From positions 1 to 11,265 of the forward strand of contig JACRGW010000151.1 in assembly GCA_016212195.1 (NCBI GenBank): a stretch of DNA of 11,265 nt, read 5' to 3'. Position 1 is the first letter of the stretch, and the number at the start of each line of letters is the position of its first letter. The notes under the pieces are model-generated. The model saw nothing but the letters and a program-made list of their open reading frames with translations, ran no database searches and had not been told where the DNA came from. A program made the position numbers and the translations under genes. This DNA is from Nitrospirota bacterium. Its GTDB lineage: Bacteria > Nitrospirota > Thermodesulfovibrionia > JACRGW01. This document shows, one piece after another, positions 1 to 6,705 of this stretch.

Positions 1-167
1 CGTGTCCGTTTAACGTGTCCGTGAAAGGAGAAATCGGATACGGACAACGGTCACGGATAACGGATTGCCCTCGATGAATAAGGGATTGCGAGGGGAAAGG
101 CCGTGAAGCGTGTCCGTTTAACGTGACCGTAAAACTAACGGACACGAACAACGGGTTGCGGACACGG
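1..167. repeat. Cluster of CGTGTCCGT / ACGGACA repeats
   Basis: No gene is visible here. The 26-mer at 1-26 recurs at 109-134 with two mismatches, a direct repeat with 108-bp periodicity. Each copy carries the word CGTGTCCGT or CGTGACCGT twice. In the second copy CGTGTCCGTT (109-118) is answered by its exact reverse complement AACGGACACG (137-146), which can form a 10-bp stem. Further ACGGACA/CGGACACGG words lie at 40-46 and 159-167. Both copies continue into related text ending in ACGGATTGC or ACGGGTTGC. CCCTCG (68-73) and CGAGGG (89-94) form a small extra hairpin. The array runs off the left edge of the window, so its full extent is unknown. It could be a dispersed intergenic repeat, a degenerate mobile element end or a protein-binding array; the sequence does not decide. 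Confidence 0.75.
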
Positions 168-194
168 TCTTATTACGACCTGATGAAAAAGTTA

Positions 195-223
195 TTGACA
201 TAGATAATTATATAGGTTATATT
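195..223 (+). promoter_or_regulatory. Promoter of the vapBC module
   Basis: There is a consensus -35 TTGACA at 195-200, a 17-nt spacer, and a -10 TATATT at 218-223 (5 of 6 consensus). Transcription would start near 230, leaving a leader of about 25 nt before the antitoxin start at 255. This is the best sigma70-type promoter I find in the window. It would drive the toxin-antitoxin pair and probably ndk, which follows vapC after 14 nt. Confidence 0.7.
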
Positions 224-231
224 CTATATAA
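208..231. promoter_or_regulatory. Candidate operator: 8-bp inverted repeat over the -10 box
   Basis: TTATATAG (208-215) and CTATATAA (224-231) form a perfect inverted repeat with an 8-nt centre that contains the -10 hexamer. VapB-type ribbon-helix-helix antitoxins are known to bind palindromes overlapping their own promoter, usually as a complex with the toxin. Position and symmetry fit that autoregulation. AT-rich promoter DNA yields such palindromes by chance more often than mixed sequence, so this remains a candidate. Confidence 0.5.
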
Positions 232-254
232 ATATCTACATACATGGAGGGAAT

Positions 255-515
255 ATGGGTGCAGGAGTAAAACAGGCAAACTTTCTTTTGCCTGAAGACT
301 TGCTTGATGAACTCAAGAAGACTGTTAACAGAAGGCAACAGAGTAAAGTTGTGACGGATGCATTACGAAGAGAACTTAGACGACTAAAACTGGAGAAGGC
401 GCTTCAGTCCAGTTTCGGCGCATGGAAGGATAAGGGACATCCTGAATTAAAGGTCGGCACAGAGGCATTTGTAAGAAGACTCAGGAAATCATCAAGGTTG
501 AACCGATTCAGATGA
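255..515 (+). CDS. VapB-type antitoxin (ribbon-helix-helix)
   Basis: This 86-residue basic protein is read as the antitoxin of the PIN-domain toxin that follows. Residues about 6-45 look like a ribbon-helix-helix DNA-binding unit: a short strand (QANFLLP) followed by two helices, the second rich in Arg and Lys. Residues about 50-80 (FGAWKDKGHPEL through FVRRLRK) resemble the C-terminal tail by which VapB proteins wrap around and block VapC. The ATG at 255 is preceded by GGAGGG (246-251), with short but usable spacing. Its stop codon overlaps the toxin start as ATGA, a hallmark of coupled toxin-antitoxin translation. It probably neutralises the toxin by direct binding and represses its own promoter through the inverted repeat at 208-231. 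Family assignment rests on motif shape and neighbourhood; the exact subfamily is uncertain. Confidence 0.8.
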   Translation: MGAGVKQANFLLPEDLLDELKKTVNRRQQSKVVTDALRRELRRLKLEKALQSSFGAWKDKGHPELKVGTEAFVRRLRKSSRLNRFR

Positions 516-889
516 AAAGGGTCCTTGTTGATACCGACATTCTTATAGACTTCCTAAGAGGCAGAGAAAAGGCTAAAAGTTATTTAGCCTCCATTCTTGA
601 AGACTCGACGATTTATTGTTCTGCGATAACGGTTGCTGAAATTTACGCTGGCATGAAGGAACATGAAAGGGAAAAGACAGTTGAATTCTTGGACAGTCTT
701 GATATTGTTGATGTAAATCGTGAGATTGCAGAAAAAGCTGGGATATATAAAAGAGACGAGAAAAAACAATACCTTGATCTGGATGATTGCATTATTGCTG
801 CTACAGCTTTCGTAAGAGAATCTATTCTTGCAACAGGAAATGCAAAGCATTATCCGATGGAAGATATAAAAAAGAAAGTAATTAAATAA
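512..889 (+). CDS. vapC: VapC-type toxin, PIN-domain ribonuclease
   Basis: This 125-residue protein has the length and motif order of VapC toxins, Mg2+-dependent endoribonucleases that cleave tRNA or rRNA and stop translation. The PIN-domain acidic residues are visible: D7 in LVDTDILIDFL, E43 in TVAEIYAGM and D92 in LDDCIIAATA. The C-terminal motif LATGNAKHY (about 106-114) is also typical of the family. No key residue is missing, so the toxin should be active. The ATG at 512 overlaps the antitoxin stop, and no strong ribosome-binding site precedes it, so it probably depends on coupling to antitoxin translation. Only 14 nt separate it from ndk, suggesting shared transcription. The RNA target cannot be read from the sequence. 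Confidence 0.9.
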   Translation: MKRVLVDTDILIDFLRGREKAKSYLASILEDSTIYCSAITVAEIYAGMKEHEREKTVEFLDSLDIVDVNREIAEKAGIYKRDEKKQYLDLDDCIIAATAFVRESILATGNAKHYPMEDIKKKVIK

Positions 890-903
890 ACAGTGAGGAC
901 ACA

Positions 904-1311
904 TTGGAACAGACGCTTTCGATTATAAAGCCCGATGGGGTTGTTAAAGGAATTATAGGAGAAATAATAAAGAGATTCGAGAATAACGGACTAAAGATAA
1001 AAGCGATGAAGATGGTCCGTCTCTCTAAGAAGGAGGCAGAGGGATTTTATATCGTCCATAAGGAAAGACCCTTTTACAGCAGTCTCACGGATTTCATGTC
1101 CTCAGGACCGATTGTCGTTATGGTTCTTGAAGGAAAGGATGCAATAAGAAAGAACAGGGAGATAATGGGTGCCACGAATCCAGAAGATGCTGATACAGGA
1201 ACTATCCGCAGGGATTTCGGTACCGATGTAGAGAAAAACACTGTCCATGGCTCTGATTCTCCGGAGTCAGCAGCATTTGAAATAGACTATTTCTTCAAAT
1301 CCCTACATTAA
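904..1311 (+). CDS. ndk: Nucleoside diphosphate kinase
   Basis: This cytosolic enzyme transfers the gamma phosphate of ATP to nucleoside diphosphates through a phospho-histidine, balancing NTP and dNTP pools. At 135 residues it has normal family length. The N-terminal strand TLSIIKPDGV (4-13) carries conserved K9. The nucleotide-binding loop GATNPEDADTGTIRRDFG spans 89-106. The active-site motif NTVHGSDSPESA (112-123) contains the catalytic histidine H115. The start is TTG at 904, supported by GAGG at 895-898 five bases upstream and by alignment with the usual MERTLSIIKPD beginning; no in-frame ATG fits. It lies 14 nt after vapC with no obvious promoter between, so expression probably comes from the vapBC promoter. 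It converges on the minus-strand reductase gene. Confidence 0.96.
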   Translation: MEQTLSIIKPDGVVKGIIGEIIKRFENNGLKIKAMKMVRLSKKEAEGFYIVHKERPFYSSLTDFMSSGPIVVMVLEGKDAIRKNREIMGATNPEDADTGTIRRDFGTDVEKNTVHGSDSPESAAFEIDYFFKSLH

Positions 1312-1336
1312 TGTTTTATATTTTACCACGTAGTAG

Positions 1337-1360
1337 TAGGGGCAGGCTTGCCTGCCCTTA
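1337..1360. terminator. GC-rich hairpin between convergent genes (possible bidirectional terminator or dispersed repeat)
   Basis: GGGCAGG (1340-1346) and CCTGCCC (1351-1357) form a perfect stem around a CTTG loop, extended by further pairs to about 1337/1360. It sits between the ndk stop (1311) and the reductase stop codon on the minus strand (1358-1360), which it includes. Neither side has a long T-run, so it is a weak classical terminator. The text TAGGGGCAGGC/GCCTGCCC also resembles palindromic repeats scattered through many related genomes, from memory. Confidence 0.5.
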
Positions 1361-2503
1361 TAATCTTACATACATCTTAAATAAGAGTTTATACGCCAAT
1401 AATGTGAGGGGACTTAAATCCTTCTTCAACCATAGCGCCATAGATGCCTTCTGTATCGCCTTGACCCCATGGATTTCTACAAGCTTCTCCCTCATCGCAT
1501 CGTCCCTGTAGAAGATATCCTGAAGCCTCTTCATCAGACGGAACCTGTTCCCATATAATCTTTCCCATTTCTGGGCATATCCATCAAGTCCTGAATTTAT
1601 TTCAGGATCTCCCCTGAATTTAGATATAATCTCCTCAGCTGCCATCTTTCCGCTCTTCATTGCATAATATATCCCTTCGGCAGATACAGGAAGGATAAGG
1701 CCTGCTGCATCCCCGCATAGCAGTACCTTCCTACCAACCATAGTGCCTGCTAACTCAACAGGTCCCGGAGAGGCCTCTCTCTTTATAAGAGAAAAACCTT
1801 CTATCCTGCCTCCGAGTTTCTCCTTGAATCTCTCAAGATAGGCGGAGAGACCCTTTGAATTCTTGCTATCAACCGCTGTTCCGACATAAAGATGATCTCC
1901 CTTAGGGAAGACCCATCCGTAGAGAGAAGGCGAGATCTTAGAACCATACCAGAACTCACATCTATCCCTGTAAAAATCCATCTGTCCTGATGAGACCTTT
2001 ATCCTTTCCTGCAGGGCAAGGAAATTCTTAGTTGGTTTCACTCCAATATCATGTGCCACAGAAGAATTTACACCGTCTGCACCGATGAGGAAATCCCCTT
2101 CAAGTTTTTTTATACCCTGACCACTCTTATACTCTATCTCTATCCTGCTTCCTATCTTCAGGTTCAGGAAAAGACCCTCTATAAGTTCTGCGCCTGCCTT
2201 TTCTGCCATCTTCCTCAGATATGCATCAAAGACCTCCCTCCTGACCATGGCGAGATATCCACCTTTTAACGGGATAGTCAGTTCCTTAAGGCTCGGTGAT
2301 ATCGCCCCTATCTTTGTCACCTTTCTCTCAATGATGCCCTCGGGTATTCGGAATTCCTCAAATGCAGCAGAAGGGATACCACCTCCACAGGGTTTTACCC
2401 TTTTGAGGTCCATCTCTATAAGGAAAGTCCTTATACCTGCCTCAGCAAGTGTCTTTGCTGCAATAGAACCTGCAGGTCCTCCGCCTATTACTATTACTTC
2501 CAT
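1358..2503 (-). CDS. Geranylgeranyl reductase family FAD-dependent oxidoreductase (ChlP/BchP-like)
   Basis: This 381-residue flavoprotein probably uses a reduced cofactor to saturate double bonds of an isoprenoid chain. The N-terminal Rossmann motif GGGPAG (7-12) and E30 at the end of the second strand bind FAD. PCGGGIP (38-44) resembles the conserved CGG motif of ChlP/BchP and archaeal geranylgeranyl reductases. GADGVNSSVA (141-150), YGWVFP (195-200) and GDAAGLILPVSAEGIYYA (264-281) are further family motifs. No photosynthesis gene is nearby, so candidate substrates are the side chain of a quinone or another polyprenyl compound; this is inference. It starts 35 nt after polA ends and probably shares its transcript. 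The ribosome-binding site is weak: a GGGGA lies about 11 nt upstream of the ATG. Confidence 0.85.
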   Translation of the reverse strand: MEVIVIGGGPAGSIAAKTLAEAGIRTFLIEMDLKRVKPCGGGIPSAAFEEFRIPEGIIERKVTKIGAISPSLKELTIPLKGGYLAMVRREVFDAYLRKMAEKAGAELIEGLFLNLKIGSRIEIEYKSGQGIKKLEGDFLIGADGVNSSVAHDIGVKPTKNFLALQERIKVSSGQMDFYRDRCEFWYGSKISPSLYGWVFPKGDHLYVGTAVDSKNSKGLSAYLERFKEKLGGRIEGFSLIKREASPGPVELAGTMVGRKVLLCGDAAGLILPVSAEGIYYAMKSGKMAAEEIISKFRGDPEINSGLDGYAQKWERLYGNRFRLMKRLQDIFYRDDAMREKLVEIHGVKAIQKASMALWLKKDLSPLTLLAYKLLFKMYVRL

Positions 2504-2538
2504 AATTTATTGTCATCCCCACGGTTCACAGTCGAACA

Positions 2539-5211
2539 TCAGTGTGCCTCTGCCCAATTCCTACCAACACCTATATCAACTTTTATCGGAACAGAGAACT
2601 CTATAACTCCCTCCATCTCTTCTTTCACTACCTTTTTAATCTGTTCTATCTCTTCTTCGGGAGATTCAAAGACGAGCTCATCGTGTATCTGGAGGATCAT
2701 CATGGCATCAGAATTCATTCTATGAAACTTCTTCGATATATTCACCATCGCAAGTTTTATGAGGTCTGCTGCAGAACCCTGAATAGGGGTATTAATCGCA
2801 AGTCTCTCTCCTAATTGCCTCACATTTGAATTCTGGCTCATCAACTCCGGTATATGCCTCTGACGGCAGAGTATCGTTGTTACATAACCTTTTGCCTCTG
2901 CCTCTTTGAGATTTCTCTCAATAAAAACCTTTACACCTCTATGTGTTTCAAAATACCTATCTATAATCTCCTTTGCCTGACCAGGTGGTATACCTAATTC
3001 TACTGAGAGACCGTATGAGCTCATTCCATAGATTATTCCAAAATTAACGGTTTTGGCCTGCCTCCTCATATCAGGTGTTATAGATTCAGGTGGAAGGCCA
3101 AATATTTCCGTTGCTGTCCTTGTATGGATATCTTCCCCTCTCTTAAAGGCATCGATCAGTATCTCATCCTGTGCGAGGTGTGCAAGGATCCTCAACTCTA
3201 TCTGGGAATAGTCTGCTGAGAGAAGTATATTTCCCTTTTCGGCTATGAATGCCTCCCTTATCCTCTTTCCGAGTTCACCCCTGATGGGGATGTTCTGTAG
3301 GTTTGGTTCACTGCTACTCAGTCTCCCTGTTGCTGTCACTGTCTGGTTTAAAGATGTATGTATCCTTCCTGTCTTTGGATTGATAAGGTTGGGGAGTGTA
3401 TCAAGATATGTCGATTTAATCTTGAAGAGATTTCTGTACTCGAGTATTTCCCTCGGAAGTTCATGCTGGAAGGAAAGCTCTTCGAGCACCTCAACATTCG
3501 TTGAATACCCTGTCTTTGTCCTTTTTGTAGGTTTAAGTCCGAGCTTTTTGAAGAGGATTTCAGAGAGTTGCTTTGGAGAATTGATATTGAATTCCTCCCC
3601 TGAGAGGAAATAGATCCTTTCGATTATTGTATTGAGCTGGCCTTCGAGTTCCTTAGACATCTCAGGGAAAATTTCCCTGTCGATCTTGAAGCCATTCATC
3701 TCTATATCCGCAAGAACTTCCAGTAAAGGCATCTCTACATCATGGAAAAGTGTTCTGAGCCCTTTATTATCGATTAGCGTAGAAAGGATTCCTTTAAGCC
3801 TCAGGGTTATATCAGAATCCTCACAGGAATACTTTGTCGCTATATCGAGAGGAACATTCTCAAATCCTATCTGTTTCTTCCCTTTTCCTACCACTTCCTC
3901 GTATGTGAGGATCTTGTAATCGAGATACTCCAGTGCGATATTCTCGAGGTTGTGGGCAGGCTTTACAGGGTTAAGGAGATAGGAGGCAATCATAGTATCA
4001 AAACTGATCCCTTTGAGGTCTATACCATGATTTCTTAGAATGACTACCTCATACTTTATATTCTGACCGATCTTTCTGAGGGTTTCATCTTCGAGGATGG
4101 GTTTCAGTTTTTCCAGGACATATTCCTTTTTGAGCTGATGAGGGGCTCCGGGATAGATATGACTTAGAGGGATATAACAGGCGCTGTGAGGTTCTATCGA
4201 GACAGAGATACCTACTATCTCTGCCATCATCGGGTCCTTACCCGTACTCTCGATATCTATAGAAAACTCCCCTTTTTCCTTCATCCTTTCTAATAGTTTG
4301 AGAAATTCGCCTTCGGATGTGATGGTACTGTATTCCCTTTTATCCAGGTCTGCATGTGGTGTAAGCGTTTTAAGGAGACTTGAGAATTCGAATTCTTTGA
4401 AAAGTCTTAGAAGGGTTTCGTTATCAGGTTTAGTTATAGATAAGTCCTTGAGGTCAATATCAATAGGGAGGTCGCTATGGATAGTAGCAAGGCTATAGCT
4501 TAGACGTGCAATCTCTTCATTTAATTTAAGGGTCTCCCTCAATTTCGGTTTCTTTACCCTTTCTAAATTCCTTAGCAGGTTTTCGATACTTCCGAATTCT
4601 TTAACGAGCTCAACAGCTGTCTTCTCTCCAATCCCCGGGACTCCCGGAATATTATCTATCGCATCTCCCATAAGCCCCATTACCTCAATGACCTTATCAG
4701 GACTAACGCCGAACTTATCTAATACATCCTTCTCTTCGTATATCTTATCCTTCATAGTGTCATAGGTTCTTATATTCCGTCCTACAATCTGGAAGATGTC
4801 CTTATCTCCTGTTACGATCGTTACATCGAGACCCCCTTCTTCTCCTTTTTTCGCTAAGGTCGCAAGTATATCATCGGCCTCATAACCTTCTATCTCGAGG
4901 ATAGGGATCCTGAAGGCATCAACGATCTTTTTTATATAAGGTATCTGGTTGATAAGTTCATTAGGGGTGCTTGGTCTCTGTGCCTTGTATGCCTCGAAGA
5001 GTCTATGCCTTTCAGTAGGAGCAGGCGAATCAAAGGCGATAGCTATATAATCCGGCCTCTTCTCCCTCACCACCTTGAGGAGCATATTAGTAAAGCCATA
5101 TATCGCCCCTGTGGGGAAGCCTTTAGAATTAGTAAGCCCCTTTATGGCATGGTATGCCCTGTATATATAGGAGTTACCATCTATAAGGTATAATGTAGGC
5201 CTTTCTGTCAC
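2539..5211 (-). CDS. polA: DNA polymerase I
   Basis: This 890-residue repair and Okazaki-fragment polymerase keeps all three domains. The 5' nuclease (about 1-285) has D11, D61, E111/D113/D114, D136/D138 and D183/D186. The 3'-5' exonuclease (about 295-485) has D319 and E321 in SIDIES and D465 in YSCEDSD. The residue matching E. coli D424 is E388 (IGQNIKYE), an unusual but conservative swap. The polymerase (about 490-890) carries DYSQIELR with catalytic D667, the O helix with R716, K720, F724 and Y728, and IHDELVFE with D844/E845. F724 at the site of E. coli F762 suggests normal discrimination against dideoxynucleotides. It starts with GTG at 5211, seven bases after the lemA stop, with only a weak ribosome-binding site, so coupling to lemA is likely. 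No alternative start keeps the first nuclease motif. Confidence 0.97.
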   Translation of the reverse strand: MTERPTLYLIDGNSYIYRAYHAIKGLTNSKGFPTGAIYGFTNMLLKVVREKRPDYIAIAFDSPAPTERHRLFEAYKAQRPSTPNELINQIPYIKKIVDAFRIPILEIEGYEADDILATLAKKGEEGGLDVTIVTGDKDIFQIVGRNIRTYDTMKDKIYEEKDVLDKFGVSPDKVIEVMGLMGDAIDNIPGVPGIGEKTAVELVKEFGSIENLLRNLERVKKPKLRETLKLNEEIARLSYSLATIHSDLPIDIDLKDLSITKPDNETLLRLFKEFEFSSLLKTLTPHADLDKREYSTITSEGEFLKLLERMKEKGEFSIDIESTGKDPMMAEIVGISVSIEPHSACYIPLSHIYPGAPHQLKKEYVLEKLKPILEDETLRKIGQNIKYEVVILRNHGIDLKGISFDTMIASYLLNPVKPAHNLENIALEYLDYKILTYEEVVGKGKKQIGFENVPLDIATKYSCEDSDITLRLKGILSTLIDNKGLRTLFHDVEMPLLEVLADIEMNGFKIDREIFPEMSKELEGQLNTIIERIYFLSGEEFNINSPKQLSEILFKKLGLKPTKRTKTGYSTNVEVLEELSFQHELPREILEYRNLFKIKSTYLDTLPNLINPKTGRIHTSLNQTVTATGRLSSSEPNLQNIPIRGELGKRIREAFIAEKGNILLSADYSQIELRILAHLAQDEILIDAFKRGEDIHTRTATEIFGLPPESITPDMRRQAKTVNFGIIYGMSSYGLSVELGIPPGQAKEIIDRYFETHRGVKVFIERNLKEAEAKGYVTTILCRQRHIPELMSQNSNVRQLGERLAINTPIQGSAADLIKLAMVNISKKFHRMNSDAMMILQIHDELVFESPEEEIEQIKKVVKEEMEGVIEFSVPIKVDIGVGRNWAEAH

Positions 5212-5218
5212 TATGTCT

Positions 5219-5779
5219 TTATTTCCCGAAATCTATCTTTGGTGCCTCTTTGGCAGGCAGGGCTGCCTCAAAATAGGGTCTCTCATTAAAATTGAATATC
5301 CCTGCAACTATATTCGATGGAAAGCGGCGCCTCAGCTGGTTATATTCGAGCACCTTCTCATTATATCTCTTCCTTTCCACAGACAGACGGTTCTCTGTGC
5401 CAGCAAGTTCATCCTGGAGTTTCAGGAAGTTCTGGTTTGCCTTGAGATCCGGATATCTCTCTACGATCACAAGGAGTCTTGCTAATGCCGATGATAGTTC
5501 ATTAGCACCTGCTATCTTATCCTCCACAGTCTTTGCACCACCGAGTTTTGCCCTTGCATCGGCTACATGTTCGAAGACTTCCCTCTCATGGCCTGCATAA
5601 CCCTTTACAGTAGCCACGAGGTTCGGGATGAGGTCATTCCTCCTCTGCAGTTGATTCTCCACCTGAGCCCAGGCACCGTTTATCCCTTCGTCGATGACGA
5701 CAAACTTGTTATAGCTACCAAAGACACTGAATCCTATCAAAACAAGGACTGCTATTACTACTATCAGAACCTTATTCAT
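5219..5779 (-). CDS. lemA: LemA family protein
   Basis: This 186-residue protein has a single N-terminal membrane helix (about 4-22) and almost no residues before it, so most of the chain should lie outside the cytoplasm. Helical segments follow, with the characteristic LemA block from YNKFVVIDEGINGAW (23-37) through QRRNDLIPNLVATVKGYA (45-62). The later NQLRRRFPSNIVAGIF stretch is also typical of the family. The biochemical function of LemA proteins is not established. ATG at 5779 is preceded by GGGAGGG (5787-5793) with 7-nt spacing. LemA genes are often found beside TPM-domain genes, as here, suggesting a joint envelope role. It lies 149 nt after the TPM gene, across two repeat elements, and ends 7 nt before polA. 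Confidence 0.93.
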   Translation of the reverse strand: MNKVLIVVIAVLVLIGFSVFGSYNKFVVIDEGINGAWAQVENQLQRRNDLIPNLVATVKGYAGHEREVFEHVADARAKLGGAKTVEDKIAGANELSSALARLLVIVERYPDLKANQNFLKLQDELAGTENRLSVERKRYNEKVLEYNQLRRRFPSNIVAGIFNFNERPYFEAALPAKEAPKIDFGK

Positions 5780-5799
5780 ATCCTTACCCTCCCTATTCC

Positions 5800-5868
5800 G
5801 TCATTCCGTGCTTGACACGGAATCCAGGTTTTTAAATAATTCTGGATTCTTGCTTCCACAGGAATGAC
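5800..5868. repeat. Palindromic repeat element (GTCATTCC...GGAATGAC)
   Basis: Perfect 8-bp ends GTCATTCC (5800-5807) and GGAATGAC (5861-5868) enclose two smaller inverted repeats. ATTCCGTG (5803-5810) pairs with CACGGAAT (5816-5823), and AATCCAG (5821-5827) pairs with CTGGATT (5842-5848). The nested design gives a roughly 69-bp MITE- or REP-like element. From memory, GTCATTCC/GGAATCCAG sequences of this form are scattered in many anaerobic bacterial genomes. It sits just upstream of lemA in the gap after the TPM gene and could fold in the transcript. Confidence 0.75.
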
Positions 5869-5876
5869 AGTCCTCT

Positions 5877-5911
5877 GAGATTGCTTCGGGGCTTTGTCCC
5901 TCGCAATGACA
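5877..5911. repeat. Second palindromic repeat (GAGATTGCTTCG...CTCGCAATGAC)
   Basis: ATTGC (5880-5884) pairs with GCAAT (5903-5907), and GGGGC (5888-5892) pairs with GTCCC (5896-5900) around a TTT loop, with one G-U pair. The wording GAGATTGCTTC...CTCGCAATGAC is, from memory, a common dispersed repeat of its own, often found next to GTCATTCC-type elements. It follows the first element by 8 bp. Together with it, this element accounts for most of the 149-nt gap between the TPM gene and lemA. No gene is visible in that gap. Confidence 0.65.
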
Positions 5912-5928
5912 CAATGCATTATTAGATA

Positions 5929-6705
5929 TCACCAGTCTCCGCTGGCACCCCCTCCCCCGCTGCTTCCGCCACCAAAACCTCCAAAACCTCCGCTGAATCC
6001 GCCTCCGCTGCTTCCACCGAAGCTACCTCCGAACATCCCTGAGGACCATCTTTTTCTGCCTCTGCCTTTATAGTGAAGAAGATGAAAGATCGTAGAGAAT
6101 ACGATAAGGAAGACTATAAGGAATATGATAGGGAAGACCTTCTCTATTGGATATCCAGTATTCGGTACTCTTATCTTCTCCGATCTTATAGGGGGTCTTC
6201 CTTCGAGGGTAATCCCTTTTTTCTTCGCTATCCTTTCCGCTATGGCATATGTTCCTCTGTAAAGTCCCTCTCCGTATCTTCCGCCCTTAAAACTCGGCGC
6301 TATCTCATTCCTGATGATCTCCCCTGCAACTCCATCAGGGATTATCGGCTCAATGCCATAACCTGTCTCGATCCTGATCTTCCTCTCCTTTATAGATACG
6401 AGTATGAGTACACCGTTATCCTCTTTAGCCTTTCCTATCTTCCATTCAGAGAATAGTGCTTCTGCATATTCTTCAATCGTGGAATAAGGGGAAAGGTTAT
6501 CTATTGTTACCACTGCTATCTCAGCGGTAGTCTTGGCTTCCAGTTCCTTTATAAGTGAGTCAATCTTTCCCTTCCACTCAGTATCAATGACTTTTGCGAA
6601 GTCATTCACATAACCCACAGACTCAGGGAATTTTCCCCCGGCAGATGGTGAATTAAACAGGACAAGTGATATCGCAATAAAAATGATACCACTTCTGAAT
6701 ATCAT
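5929..6705 (-). CDS. TPM domain protein (YgcG/Psb32 family), membrane anchored
   Basis: This 258-residue protein has four parts. A signal peptide covers about 1-22. A TPM (TLP18.3/Psb32/MOLO-1) domain covers about 30-160, with VNDFAKVID, TTAEIAVVTID, NGVLILVSIKERKIRIETGYG and GGRYGEGLYRGTYAI as recognisable blocks. A membrane helix (about 189-210) follows. A Gly/Ser-rich tail (222-258) ends in GGGGASGDW, typical of bacterial TPM proteins. The domain is expected on the outer face of the cytoplasmic membrane, with the tail in the cytoplasm. Members act in photosystem repair in plants, but the bacterial role is unclear. The ATG at 6705 overlaps the stop of the upstream nucleotidyltransferase gene (ATGA), with GGAGGGG at 6714-6720. 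It pairs naturally with lemA downstream. Confidence 0.9.
   Translation of the reverse strand: MIFRSGIIFIAISLVLFNSPSAGGKFPESVGYVNDFAKVIDTEWKGKIDSLIKELEAKTTAEIAVVTIDNLSPYSTIEEYAEALFSEWKIGKAKEDNGVLILVSIKERKIRIETGYGIEPIIPDGVAGEIIRNEIAPSFKGGRYGEGLYRGTYAIAERIAKKKGITLEGRPPIRSEKIRVPNTGYPIEKVFPIIFLIVFLIVFSTIFHLLHYKGRGRKRWSSGMFGGSFGGSSGGGFSGGFGGFGGGSSGGGGASGDW

Noticed and set aside
85..94. ATTGCGAGGG is the exact reverse complement of CCCTCGCAAT at 5898-5907 in the second palindromic repeat, suggesting a shared repeat.
   Set aside because: Exact 10-mers shared by chance are expected many times in an 11-kb window, and the flanks do not match.
1..167. CRISPR array.
   Set aside because: Repeat units are degenerate, partly inverted and irregularly spaced, with no constant-length spacers and no cas genes nearby.
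584..904. Open frame of 106 codons on the minus strand opposite vapC.
   Set aside because: It is antisense to a well-supported PIN-domain gene and its Cys/Phe/Asn-rich translation looks like no known protein.
1311..1511. Plus-strand frame of 66 codons starting at the ndk stop.
   Set aside because: It runs through the hairpin and antisense to the reductase gene, with no protein-like features or ribosome-binding site.
5249..5269. GGCAG...GCTGCC palindrome similar to the hairpin at 1337-1360.
   Set aside because: It lies within the lemA coding sequence, encodes normal C-terminal residues and has only a short stem.
6073..6456. Plus-strand frame of 127 codons opposite the TPM gene.
   Set aside because: Tyr/Arg-rich translation is a shadow of the TPM gene, whose domain structure is clear.
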